From: JBCBKP01 sp038746265
Lineage (GTDB): Bacteria; Planctomycetota; Phycisphaerae; Phycisphaerales; UBA1924
Direction of reading: 5' to 3'
NCBI GenBank assembly: GCA_038746265.1
Contig: JBCDKU010000026.1
Coordinates: 1-30,965 of the forward strand
DNA length: 30,965 nucleotides
Translations under genes and position numbers: made by a program
Notes under the pieces: generated by a model
What the model was told of the DNA's origin: nothing
What the model saw: only the letters and a program-made list of their open reading frames with translations
Databases searched by the model: none
Shown: positions 15,064-22,075 of the stretch, piece after piece
Position numbering within the stretch: the first letter of the stretch is position 1
How the letters are laid out: every line of letters starts with the position of its first letter

Positions 15064-15948
15064 ATGCCGAAGCCGTTCTCTTTAGCCGGGCTGTCGCGTC
15101 GCGAGATGGGCGCCGTCTACGAGCAGACGCTCGCGGCGGAGTACCTGCGCTGGGCGAGGCGGTACATCGCGACCGGCGGCGAGGGCTACGCGGTCGAGCT
15201 GGTCTCGGGCACCGAGGAAGCGCCGGGGATCGCGTTCGCCGGGCCGCCCGGGGCGCACGTGGCGTTGACGTTCGGGCACGGCTACGACGGGCCGGTCGAA
15301 GAGGACCTGCTCGCGCGGATCGAGCGGCTGCACGAGCGGACGGGGGGCACGCCGATCATCGAGGTGTCGCCCTACGCGGGCGAGGACTTCGTGACGATGC
15401 TCCGGGTCGGCGGGTACGGGCCCTACGAGTATCTGCACACCTATGCGATGGATCTGGAGACGTTCGAGCCGCCCGAGTTCAACGTGCCAAGCGGGTGGCG
15501 GATGCGTGACGTGGACAAGGCCGACGAGGACGACATCGACCGCGCGGTGTACGCGATCGCGTGGGGGATGAACGGCGATCTGCCCGGGCCGACTGAGCGG
15601 CGGCTCGAGTGGGCGCGGATGTCGGCCGCGTGCCCGGACGTGAGGACGCTGATCATCGAGGACGAGAAGGGCGAGATCGTCGCGGGCTCGTCGGCGGGGA
15701 TGTGGTTCGATCACCCGCTCATGCCCGACGGCAACTGCAATCTCTACGGCGGCACGACGATGCCGAAGGCGCGGCGGAAGGGGCTGCAGTCGGTCCTGAT
15801 GATCGAGCGGCTTCTCTGGGCGAAGGAGCACGGGTGCCGGACTGCGACGCTTGATTGCCTGCCGACGACCGGGACGACGCGGAACGCGGAGCGGCTCGGG
15901 TTTGAGCTGCTGTACACGAAGATTGATCTCAAACGCCCGGACGTGTAA
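15064..15948 (+). CDS. GNAT family N-acetyltransferase
   Basis: A 294-residue protein whose C-terminal half is a GNAT domain. Strand and acetyl-CoA loop are seen in YGGTTMPKARRKGLQSVLMI, where the RRKGLQS segment takes the place of the Q/RxxGxG/A motif A. ATLDCLPTTGTTRNAERLGF follows, the usual N-x-x-x-x-x-x-x-GF ending found in GNAT motif B. The first half includes GPPGAHVALTFGHGYDG and a YGPYEYLHTYAMDLETF stretch and may be a degenerate second GNAT fold, common in tandem GNAT proteins. Start at the ATG at 15064; the frame runs upstream through the MBL gene without support. The substrate is unknown. The stop codon TAA (15946-15948) lies within the arm of a large palindrome shared with arsC. 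Confidence 0.8.
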   Translation: MPKPFSLAGLSRREMGAVYEQTLAAEYLRWARRYIATGGEGYAVELVSGTEEAPGIAFAGPPGAHVALTFGHGYDGPVEEDLLARIERLHERTGGTPIIEVSPYAGEDFVTMLRVGGYGPYEYLHTYAMDLETFEPPEFNVPSGWRMRDVDKADEDDIDRAVYAIAWGMNGDLPGPTERRLEWARMSAACPDVRTLIIEDEKGEIVAGSSAGMWFDHPLMPDGNCNLYGGTTMPKARRKGLQSVLMIERLLWAKEHGCRTATLDCLPTTGTTRNAERLGFELLYTKIDLKRPDV

Positions 15949-16014
15949 CGAGCCCCTCGCGCGAGCGAGGGCATGCGAACCTCCAAACCCCTCGCTCGCG
16001 CGAGGGGCTCGTTA
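15946..16014. repeat. Paired REP-like palindrome that ends two convergent genes
   Basis: Bases 15946-15971 and 15989-16014 are perfect reverse complements (26-bp arms, 17-base loop). Each arm is itself a hairpin, CCCCTCGC-TCGC-GCGAGGGG, with a flanking CTCGTTA, so the element is two small hairpins in inverted orientation, the layout of a BIME (paired REP). The outermost TAA of each arm is the stop codon of the GNAT gene (plus) and of arsC (minus). It can fold as a bidirectional terminator, though no T-run follows. A single unit with one mismatch lies in the E2 gene at 19373-19397. Confidence 0.85.
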
Positions 16015-16455
16015 TGACAACGCGCCCGGGAGCGTTTCGATGAAGGCTTTGATCTCGTCGCGGACGCGGCGGTAGTGGGTCATCGCTTCTTCGTCGGTCG
16101 CCGCGTTCTTCGCGATCTCCGGCGGGTCGTCGAAGCCGACGTTGGTGACCTTCGTCTTGCCCGGGAACATCGGGCAGGTCTCGTGGGCGTGGCCGCACAC
16201 GGTGACGACGTGGTCCAGTTCGTTGCCCGCGGCGTTGATCTCGGCGAGTGCGTCGTCGAGGGTCTGCGACGTCTGATTGGTGATGTCCACACCGGCTTCC
16301 CGCATCGCCTTGACGGCGTTCGGGTTGAGCCCCTTGGCGACCGTGCCCGCGGAGTAGGCGGCGATCCGGTCGCCCTTGAGGTGCCGGGCCCAGCCTTCTG
16401 CCATCTGCGAGCGGCAGGAGTTCCCGGTGCAGAGGAAGAGGATGTGGGTGGTCAC
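16012..16455 (-). CDS. arsC: Arsenate reductase, thioredoxin-coupled type (low-molecular-weight phosphatase fold)
   Basis: A 147-residue protein of the low-molecular-weight tyrosine phosphatase fold. The N-terminal ILFLCTGNSCRSQMAEGWAR holds the P-loop CTGNSCR with Cys9 as nucleophile, and VVTVCGHAHETCP supplies Cys87 and Cys94. The three-cysteine relay with seven residues between the last two is what the Staphylococcus aureus type of ArsC uses to reduce arsenate to arsenite with thioredoxin, so enzymatic function is likely. No arsenite efflux pump or ArsR regulator is adjacent, and arsenate resistance by this gene alone would require a pump elsewhere. The start is the ATG at 16455; the stop TAA is formed by the palindrome shared with the GNAT gene. 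Confidence 0.92.
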   Translation of the reverse strand: MTTHILFLCTGNSCRSQMAEGWARHLKGDRIAAYSAGTVAKGLNPNAVKAMREAGVDITNQTSQTLDDALAEINAAGNELDHVVTVCGHAHETCPMFPGKTKVTNVGFDDPPEIAKNAATDEEAMTHYRRVRDEIKAFIETLPGALS

Positions 16456-16532
16456 GGGGCGCTCTCCGATGTGAGCATCATGGTAGTTTGGTCGCTTCGT
16501 AGGGAAAGACCTTGAGCCGCGGGAGGTGACTG

Positions 16533-17495
16533 ATGCCGCTGCTGTCTGCCGAGTTGATCCACGAGCACCGGCTCCGTCGCGAGGCGCGGGCGATGCTGAT
16601 GTACTTCGCCGATACCGGGAAGTCGGTGCCGCCGGAGCTGACTGGCCGGGTCGCGGCGCTGCACGGGGCCGCGGCGGGGCGCGGGGAGAACGAGGCCGCG
16701 CCCAAGGAAGAACTCCAGGAGCTTCTGGACGTGCACTTCGCGCTCGCGGAGCTGTGCAAGCCGGCGACTCCCGCGTCGCTCCTGACGACGCAGACGTGGT
16801 TCATCTTCATCCGCAACCCCGCGATCATCATGATCTCAGTCTTCGCGGCGTTCTCGATGATCACATTTGTTGGGATCAACTGGTTCGGGATGCACGAGTG
16901 GTTCTTCGGGCAGCCCGCAACCGAGACGGTCTACGACATCGGTGAGGTCACGCTCACGGTGCGGGAGGTGGGATCGATCCTCTCGGCGGCCGGCATCGGG
17001 TCGGCGTTCCACGGCTTGTGGGCGGCGCGTCCGTACATCCGTGACCGCTCGTTCGAGCCGCGGTACAACCAGGTGTACCTGACGCGGTTCCTGCTGGGCG
17101 TGATCGCGGGATCGGTCGTAGGGCTGTTCGGCTTCGTGCAACTGATCGGCAGCAGCGAGAGCGAGACCGCCAGCGGGCTCGCGACGCTCGGCGTGGACAC
17201 GCTCGCCCTGCTCGGCGGCTACAGCGCCGAGGCGGTCGCGAAAATGCTCAAGCGGCTCAGCGACACCCTCGTGACCGCGGTCCAGGGCGATCAGGCCGAG
17301 CAGGCCGAGGCGACGATCGAGCGCGCGACGACCGCTCATCAGGCGGAGCGGCTGCAGGACCACGTCGAGCTGATCCGCAAGCTCGAGAAGCTCCGCACCG
17401 GCGACCCGGCGGCGGTGCACGACGCGCTTGAGGAGATCAGCCGCGAGGCGAGTGAGGCGATCGACGCGATCAAAAGTTCGACGTCAGCTGACTAG
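16533..17495 (+). CDS. Membrane protein with C-terminal helical domain, unknown function
   Basis: A 320-residue protein I do not recognise. The N-terminal 80 residues are soluble and helical with a charged stretch. Membrane helices lie near 95-117 (IIMISVFAAFSMITFVGINWF), probably weakly near 147-165, and at 184-206 (FLLGVIAGSVVGLFGFVQLI). A Gly-rich segment GVDTLALLGGYSAEAV follows. The last 85 residues are predicted by eye to be long charged helices, with repeated Glu/Ala/Gln/Arg patterns suggesting a coiled coil. GGAGG at 16522-16526 precedes the ATG at 16533 by six bases and fixes the start. It diverges from arsC and converges on the following small gene with 13 bases between their stops. 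Confidence 0.75.
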   Translation: MPLLSAELIHEHRLRREARAMLMYFADTGKSVPPELTGRVAALHGAAAGRGENEAAPKEELQELLDVHFALAELCKPATPASLLTTQTWFIFIRNPAIIMISVFAAFSMITFVGINWFGMHEWFFGQPATETVYDIGEVTLTVREVGSILSAAGIGSAFHGLWAARPYIRDRSFEPRYNQVYLTRFLLGVIAGSVVGLFGFVQLIGSSESETASGLATLGVDTLALLGGYSAEAVAKMLKRLSDTLVTAVQGDQAEQAEATIERATTAHQAERLQDHVELIRKLEKLRTGDPAAVHDALEEISREASEAIDAIKSSTSAD

Positions 17496-17508
17496 CTAGC
17501 GAATTGGA

Positions 17509-17916
17509 TCACAGGCGAGGCGTGCTCCTCCATGGGATTGCGGCGATCTGCCAGCCGTCCGCGTAGATGAGCTTGCCGGGCGTCTTGGTTGTGAGCTGGC
17601 GAACGGCGACACCGTGCTCATTCAGGATCCATGCCAACGTCCGAGCTTTCGTGATCGGACGCCTCGCCCTGGGATGGAACCAGCAGATCGCGCGATGATT
17701 CCCGCGTTCACAGAGCACGCCTGGAATGGTGAGATGCATGCGGAACCAATCGAGCTCGGCTTCTACGATCGATTCCTCATGGTCGAGCAGCTCGCCGGAA
17801 TCGCGCAGGTCATAGACAGCCGTAAACAGACCGATCGCCGCGTGCGAATCGGGGTCTTGGCTTGGTGTGACGAAACGTACGTAGACCGGCGTCCGCACCG
17901 GATTGCGGTGTGACAT
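17509..17916 (-). CDS. Conserved-looking hypothetical protein, possibly acquired
   Basis: A 135-residue soluble protein without signal peptide. The sequence has the look of a conserved family: VYVRFVTPSQDPDSHAAIG at the start, GLFTAVYDLRDSGEL, LDWFRMHLTIPGVL, ICWFHPRARRPITKARTLAW and a C-terminal GKLIYADGWQIAAIPW. I recall similar orphan proteins scattered in proteobacterial genomes and mobile islands but cannot name a function. GGAAG lies about six bases before the ATG at 17916. Base composition here and in the next 130 bases looks less GC-rich and uses more A/T third positions than the flanking genes, a possible sign of transfer. No catalytic motif is visible. Confidence 0.65.
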   Translation of the reverse strand: MSHRNPVRTPVYVRFVTPSQDPDSHAAIGLFTAVYDLRDSGELLDHEESIVEAELDWFRMHLTIPGVLCERGNHRAICWFHPRARRPITKARTLAWILNEHGVAVRQLTTKTPGKLIYADGWQIAAIPWRSTPRL

Positions 17917-18048
17917 GAGTGCTTCCCATGTTGCAGTTGAGGTCCAAAGACGAGGCGCGTAACGACAGCGCCGGGATCAAACGGATCCGCTTCGGAATGG
18001 GCTTAGCTGCTTGGGAAGCGTGCGTACACGGGGATCAGCTCCTGGACA

Positions 18049-19683
18049 TCACGCCAGCGACCGCGGGTTGTCCCGCAGGAGCTGGACGATCTCGGCGAGG
18101 GCGAGGGCGGCGGAGGCGCCGTCCACGACGCGGTGGTCGCACGCGAGGCTCAGCGGGAGGACCTTGCCGACGACGGCCTGGCCGTCGCGGACGACGACGC
18201 CGTCGTAGGCCTTGCCGACCGCAAGGATCGCGACCTCGGGGTAGTTGATGACAGGAGTCGCGAACTTGCCGGCGTGGCTGCCCACGTTCGAGATCGTGAA
18301 GGTCGAACCCATGAGGCGGTCGCGGTCGATCGAGCGGTCGCGGGCCGCCTTGGCGGTGTCGGCGATCGCGCGGCCCATGCCGACGGCGTCGAGCGTGTCG
18401 GCGTTCTTGATGACCGGAACCATGAGGCCCGAGTCGGTGTCGGTCGCGATGCCGAGGTGGACGGGGCCGTGCTGGACGATCTCGTCGTTGGCGTCATCGA
18501 CGGTCGCGTTGAGCGCGCCGAACCGGCCGCCGGCGTTCGCGCCGATGACGCGGCAGACGGCCCGCGCGATGAAGGGCAGGTAGCTGAGCTTCTCGCCCGA
18601 CTGCTGCGCGAGCTCCTTACGGAACGCGTCGAGCTCGGTGATGTCGGCCTCGTCGCAGACCATGAAGTGGACGGCGGTATCGACCGAGTTGCGGAGGCTC
18701 TGGGCGATCTTGCGGCGGATGCCGCGGAACGGCACGCGGCTGTCGGGCTGCGCGGTCTGTGCGGGGTCCGGGATCGGTCGGCCCGCGGGGAAGGGCGTGA
18801 AGCCCGGCGCCTGCGGGACGCCCGCGGCCTGCTGGGGCATCATGCCGGGCATGCCGTAGCCGTAGGGCATCGGCATTGGCATGGGAACCATCATGTAGCC
18901 CATGGGCGGCATCATGCCGGGCATGCCCATGCCCATCATCGGTATCTGCTGCTGCGGGGCCATCTGGGGCGCCATCTGCGGCATGGGCTGCTGCTGGTAC
19001 TGAGGCTGCTGATATTGAGGTTGGTACGCGGGCTGCGCCGGCGCGCTCGGCATCGGGCGTCGGGTCTGGTCGGGGACAGACTTCTGCGCGGGCTCGGGGG
19101 CGGAGGCCGGGGCCTTGCTCGGTGCCGTCGCACCGCCGGAGGACTTGAAGGTCTCGACATCCTTCTTGGTGATGCGGCCGCCGATGCCGGTGCCGGGGAC
19201 ACGGGCGAGGTCGATGCCGAGCCGCTTGGCGAGGGCGCGGACGGCCGGGGCGGCGAGGGGCTTGCCGTCGCCGCCGCCCATGCCGGCCATGGAGTCGGAC
19301 ATCGCGCCGACGACGGTGCCGGCGTCCTCGTCCTCGGCCTCCGTCTGGCTTGACGCCGTTCCGTTGCTTGATCCCTCGCTTGCGCGAGGGGCTCGTTCGG
19401 TGGTCGTTGCCGTGGGGGCGTCTGGGCCGCCCTCGTAGGTGACGAGGGGGTTGCCGACGTTGAGGATCTCGCCTTCCTCGCCGTGGAGGATCTTGATGGT
19501 GCCGGCGCGGGGGCTGGGGACCTCGACGAGGGCCTTGTCGGTCTCCATCTCGGCGAGGATGTCGTGCTCGGCGACGGTGTCGCCCACCTTGACCTTCCAG
19601 GAGATCATCTCGGCTTCGTGGACGCCCTCGCCGAGGTCGGGGAGGATGAAGACGTTCGGATCGGTGGAGGTCTGATGGCCCAT
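18049..19683 (-). CDS. pdhC: Dihydrolipoamide acyltransferase (E2) with Met/Pro/Gln-rich linker
   Basis: A 544-residue E2 that carries acyl groups on a swinging lipoyl arm and transfers them to CoA. Order: one lipoyl domain (about 11-85) with METDKA and lipoyl Lys50; linker; a peripheral-subunit-binding domain (about 142-178) with PAVRALAKRLGIDL and GTGIGGRITKKDV; a long linker; and a catalytic domain from about 316, ending with CDHRVVDGA (His517, Asp521). The second linker contains a region (233-283) with about 18 Met among Pro, Gly, Gln and Tyr, replacing the usual Ala/Pro linker. The first linker is partly encoded by a REP-like palindrome (residues 96-104). The enzyme may serve pyruvate or branched-chain oxoacids. 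It follows E1beta and two tiny genes after 146 bases; E3 is not in the window. Confidence 0.93.
   Translation of the reverse strand: MGHQTSTDPNVFILPDLGEGVHEAEMISWKVKVGDTVAEHDILAEMETDKALVEVPSPRAGTIKILHGEEGEILNVGNPLVTYEGGPDAPTATTTERAPRASEGSSNGTASSQTEAEDEDAGTVVGAMSDSMAGMGGGDGKPLAAPAVRALAKRLGIDLARVPGTGIGGRITKKDVETFKSSGGATAPSKAPASAPEPAQKSVPDQTRRPMPSAPAQPAYQPQYQQPQYQQQPMPQMAPQMAPQQQIPMMGMGMPGMMPPMGYMMVPMPMPMPYGYGMPGMMPQQAAGVPQAPGFTPFPAGRPIPDPAQTAQPDSRVPFRGIRRKIAQSLRNSVDTAVHFMVCDEADITELDAFRKELAQQSGEKLSYLPFIARAVCRVIGANAGGRFGALNATVDDANDEIVQHGPVHLGIATDTDSGLMVPVIKNADTLDAVGMGRAIADTAKAARDRSIDRDRLMGSTFTISNVGSHAGKFATPVINYPEVAILAVGKAYDGVVVRDGQAVVGKVLPLSLACDHRVVDGASAALALAEIVQLLRDNPRSLA
19373..19397. repeat. 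Single REP-like unit inside the E2 coding sequence
   Basis: CCCTCGCTTGCGCGAGGGGC followed by TCGTT matches one arm of the palindrome at 15989-16013 with a single mismatch (T for C). It is itself a 7-bp hairpin with loop TTGC. It is translated in frame as ERAPRASEG in the linker after the lipoyl domain. Confidence 0.75.
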
Positions 19684-19829
19684 GGCAGGAGTCCCGTCTG
19701 CGATGTGGAAGGAGGGCCGACGCTCTCGCGTCGGTCGGTGCTATTGAAGGGCGCTCGGCGGGAGTTTTCCCGCCGGTGCATATCTATTCCAAATCTGTCA
19801 ACTGGGGAGGTCTGGGTGCTGCCAATTAC
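19684..19829 (-). promoter_or_regulatory. Two hairpins upstream of E2
   Basis: This 146-base gap holds a hairpin, CCGACGC/GCGTCGG (19717-19723, 19728-19734, loop TCTC), and another, CGGCGGGA/TCCCGCCG (19756-19763, 19768-19775). Neither has a T-run on the minus strand. They may slow transcription or protect RNA between the E1beta segment and the E2 mRNA; E2 could also have its own promoter here, but I cannot point to one. Confidence 0.35.
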
Positions 19830-19991
19830 TCACCAGACCCACCACCAGAACAGCAGTCGGACAACGAGCCTGACGGATCCGGCGGCGAACTCGCTCGGGC
19901 TTCTCGGGGCCTCGTCGGTGAGCCACATGCCGAGCCAGAGCAACTGGAGGACGCCGAGGACGATGAGGGTGATGAGGAGCCAGGTGGGCAT
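19830..19991 (-). CDS. Small 53-residue membrane protein
   Basis: This gene is short but well supported: its ATG at 19991 overlaps the TGA of the preceding small gene by one base (TGATG), typical of translational coupling. The protein starts MPTWLLITLIVLGVLQLLWL and forms one strong membrane helix (about 3-24), followed by a polar turn TDEAPRSPSEFAAGS and a second hydrophobic stretch, VRLVVRLLFWWWVW, which ends the protein. The aromatic end is unusual. Acidic and Ser residues fall in the loop only. I do not recognise it. It sits between E1beta and E2 of a 2-oxoacid dehydrogenase, next to another small membrane protein, so the pair may form one unit. Confidence 0.6.
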   Translation of the reverse strand: MPTWLLITLIVLGVLQLLWLGMWLTDEAPRSPSEFAAGSVRLVVRLLFWWWVW

Positions 19992-20224
19992 CAGCTCTTG
20001 CTGTGTCTTTTCTTCGTGGACTTGAGTGTCGCCCGCGCTGAGAGGCCGCCGAGAACCACGCCGGCGATGTAGCCGGCCCAGTTCGGGAGCCAGTACGCGC
20101 CTTCAACCGCTGAGACGGGCTGGCTCGGTGTTGGCGGAACGTGCGGCAGGATGAACCACCCCGCGAGAACGAACGCGATGACGAAGACAACGGCGAAAGA
20201 CAAGATCGCTTTGAACAGCGTCAT
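19991..20224 (-). CDS. Small 77-residue membrane protein
   Basis: A predicted inner-membrane protein with one helix near 5-26 (AILSFAVVFVIAFVLAGWFI) and a second, weaker one near 48-64 (WAGYIAGVVLGGLSA), separated by a Pro-rich loop HVPPTPSQP, and ending in a Lys/Arg-rich tail STKKRHSKS that should lie in the cytoplasm. The E1beta stop TGA is followed at once by GTG ATG; I choose the ATG at 20224, but the GTG at 20227 is equally possible. Its own stop overlaps the start of the 53-residue gene. The function is unknown; the position within the dehydrogenase cluster is the only clue. Confidence 0.65.
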   Translation of the reverse strand: MTLFKAILSFAVVFVIAFVLAGWFILPHVPPTPSQPVSAVEGAYWLPNWAGYIAGVVLGGLSARATLKSTKKRHSKS

Positions 20225-20227
20225 CAC

Positions 20228-21202
20228 TCAGTACGCCAGCACTTCCCCAATCCCCTTGCCGATCCGCTTCGCGTCCGGCAGGTAGTCCAGCTCGAGCTTG
20301 TAGTAGGGCATGATCGTGTCGAAGCCCGCGACGCGCTGGACCGGGGCCTCGAGGTGCAGGAAGCAGCGTTCCTGGATCAAGGCCGAGAGCTCGGCGCCGA
20401 GGCCGCAGGTCTTGGGGGCCTCGTGGACGATCACGCAGCGGCCGGTCTTCTCGACGGACTCGCAGATGATGTCGATGTCGAACGGGTCGATCGAACGGAG
20501 GTCGATGAGCTCGGCGGAGACGTCGTCGGGCTGGTTGTCGATCGCCTCGAGGCACTGGAAGACGCTCGCGCCCCAGGTGACGACGGTGACGTCGTCGCCG
20601 TCGCTGACGACCTTGCCCTTGCCGATCGGGATGGTGTAGGGCTCCTCGGGGACTTCCTCGCGGAAGCTGCGGTAGACGCGCTTGGGCTCGAAGAAGATGA
20701 CGGGGTCGGGGTCGCGGATCGCGGAGATCAGCAGGCCCTTGGCGTCGTAGGGCGTGCAGGGCATGACGAGCTTGAGGCCCGGCGAGTGCGTGTAGATCGC
20801 CTCGGGGCTGTCGGAGTGCAGCTCGGGGGCGTGGATGCCGCCGCCGACCGGGACGCGGACGGTCATCGGGACGGTGATCGAGCCGCGGGTGCGGTTGCGG
20901 TAGCGGGCGGCGTGGTTGACGAGCTGGTCGTAGGCGGGTCCGAGGAAGCCCTCGAACTGGATCTCGGGGATGGGCCGCATGTCGGCGATCGCGAGCCCGA
21001 TCGCGGTGCCCATGATGCCCGACTCGTCGAGGGGCGTGTTCTGGACGCGGTGCTCGCCGTGCTTCTGGGCGAGGCCCTCGGTGACGCGGAAGACGCCGCC
21101 GTTGATGCCGACGTCCTCGCCCAAGATGACGACGCGGTCGTCGGCCGCCATCTCCTGATCGAGTGCCTGGTTGATCGCCTGGACGAGTGTGAGCTGTGCC
21201 AT
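20228..21202 (-). CDS. pdhB: 2-oxoacid (pyruvate) dehydrogenase E1 component, beta subunit
   Basis: A 324-residue transketolase-like subunit, the usual length of E1beta in the heterotetrameric Gram-positive and mitochondrial type of complex. Seen: ALDQEMAADDRVVILGEDVG with the conserved Glu of the TPP pyrimidine site, GVFRVTEGLAQKHGEHRVQN, NTPLDESGIMGTAIGLA, EIQFEGFLGPAYDQLVNH, and a C-terminal transketolase domain with LIDLRSIDPFD and RVAGFDTIMPYY near the end. With E1alpha it decarboxylates the oxoacid and acylates E2. The E1beta and E1alpha genes are separated by an unrelated lipoprotein gene and an 88-residue gene, which is unusual. The ATG at 21202 is 21 bases after the 88-residue gene. 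Branched-chain oxoacid specificity cannot be excluded. Confidence 0.93.
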   Translation of the reverse strand: MAQLTLVQAINQALDQEMAADDRVVILGEDVGINGGVFRVTEGLAQKHGEHRVQNTPLDESGIMGTAIGLAIADMRPIPEIQFEGFLGPAYDQLVNHAARYRNRTRGSITVPMTVRVPVGGGIHAPELHSDSPEAIYTHSPGLKLVMPCTPYDAKGLLISAIRDPDPVIFFEPKRVYRSFREEVPEEPYTIPIGKGKVVSDGDDVTVVTWGASVFQCLEAIDNQPDDVSAELIDLRSIDPFDIDIICESVEKTGRCVIVHEAPKTCGLGAELSALIQERCFLHLEAPVQRVAGFDTIMPYYKLELDYLPDAKRIGKGIGEVLAY

Positions 21203-21223
21203 GGTGGTTCTGTTCCTATCTCG

Positions 21224-21490
21224 TTAGCCGATCACGGCGATCGTGGCGGCGGTCTGTGCGTCGGTGGTGGTCTCGTCGTCGGCCATGGGCGCGAGCAGCG
21301 AGGAGAGATCGGGCATCGCGTGGTTGAGCACCTGCGCGACCTCGGCGGGGGCGGCTTTGACCTTGACCTTGTACGCCCACCCCGAGACCTCGATCTCGCA
21401 TTCATCGTCGCTCTTGGCGTGGACAGCCTTGACGAAGGCGGCGTTGATGTACCGCTCCTTGCCCTTGTAGTCGGTGACCTTCACGAGCAT
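21224..21490 (-). CDS. Small 88-residue protein, FlbD-like N-terminal pattern
   Basis: A soluble protein beginning MLVKVTDYKGKERYINAAFV, with a following beta-rich pattern VSGWAYKVKVKAAPAEVAQVL. The combination of short strands, an Asn after the GKE turn and an ending helix recalls the small FlbD-type proteins of flagellar loci, and also resembles small regulatory or hub proteins; the similarity is weak and I make no functional claim. The remaining 30 residues are Ala/Thr/Asp-rich and probably flexible. It starts four bases after the stop of the lipoprotein gene and ends 21 bases before E1beta, so it is almost certainly cotranscribed with the dehydrogenase genes. Confidence 0.6.
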   Translation of the reverse strand: MLVKVTDYKGKERYINAAFVKAVHAKSDDECEIEVSGWAYKVKVKAAPAEVAQVLNHAMPDLSSLLAPMADDETTTDAQTAATIAVIG

Positions 21491-21493
21491 CAG

Positions 21494-22075
21494 TCAGCCC
21501 TCCGCCTCGGTTGATTGAGTCTCCGCGTCGGGCTCGCTTGCCGCGGGGGGCGTCTGCAGGACCGTGGAGTAGGTCTCCCAGAAGCCCTCGGCGGGCGAGC
21601 TGCCGTAGCCGACCTCGGGGTGCCAGAGGTAGCCGTTCGGTTTCGTGTCGAGCCGGTGCATCACGGATCGGATCGAGCCGTCGGAGCGGGGCTCGACGTC
21701 CACGCGGGCGATGAGCTCGATCTCCTGGTACTCGAATTCGCCCGCGGGCATGAACTCGATCTCGAGGTCAGCGGCGTAGGGGTTGCGTGCACCTCTCTCG
21801 GGGTCGGCGTAGCGGACGCGGTGCTTGCCTTCCTCGACGAGCGCGGGCTTGGTCGCGGTGAGCGAGCCGCCGTTGACCTCGACGGTGTAGCCCAAGTTGA
21901 TCAGTGCGATCTGGAGTGACGTCAGCAGCGACCACGACTCCTCGGTCGCGATGTCGCTTCCCACGATCACGCTGCGGGCGGGCGACGCGATGGAGGGCTC
22001 GCGCGGCGCGGAGGCGCATCCGCCGAGCAGGACCGCGATGCCGACCATCGCAGCGATGGGCCGGAGGCCGGTCAT
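21494..22075 (-). CDS. Small lipoprotein of unknown function
   Basis: A 193-residue exported lipoprotein with signal peptide and lipobox LGGC (Cys20). The mature part has an alpha/beta look: ESWSLLTSLQIALINLGYTV, then YTVEVNGGSLTATKP, and a later strand-rich stretch EFEYQEIELIARVDVEP. No family is recognised. The C-terminal 20 residues are acidic and low in complexity. The ATG at 22075 overlaps the TGA of the E1alpha gene by one base (TGATG), implying translational coupling to a metabolic enzyme. That is odd for a lipoprotein and may simply reflect operon insertion. Confidence 0.75.
   Translation of the reverse strand: MTGLRPIAAMVGIAVLLGGCASAPREPSIASPARSVIVGSDIATEESWSLLTSLQIALINLGYTVEVNGGSLTATKPALVEEGKHRVRYADPERGARNPYAADLEIEFMPAGEFEYQEIELIARVDVEPRSDGSIRSVMHRLDTKPNGYLWHPEVGYGSSPAEGFWETYSTVLQTPPAASEPDAETQSTEAEG

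Noticed and set aside
17921..18019. Inverted repeat GCTTCCCA / TGGGAAGC flanking about 80 bases as the ends of a small mobile element
   Set aside because: Eight-base arms are easily found by chance, there are no target-site duplications, and nothing between resembles a transposase remnant.
17928..18248. Possible small plus-strand gene starting near 17928
   Set aside because: Its first 40 codons look protein-like but it then continues antisense into the well-supported E2 catalytic domain as an Arg/Gly run, and it has no ribosome-binding site.
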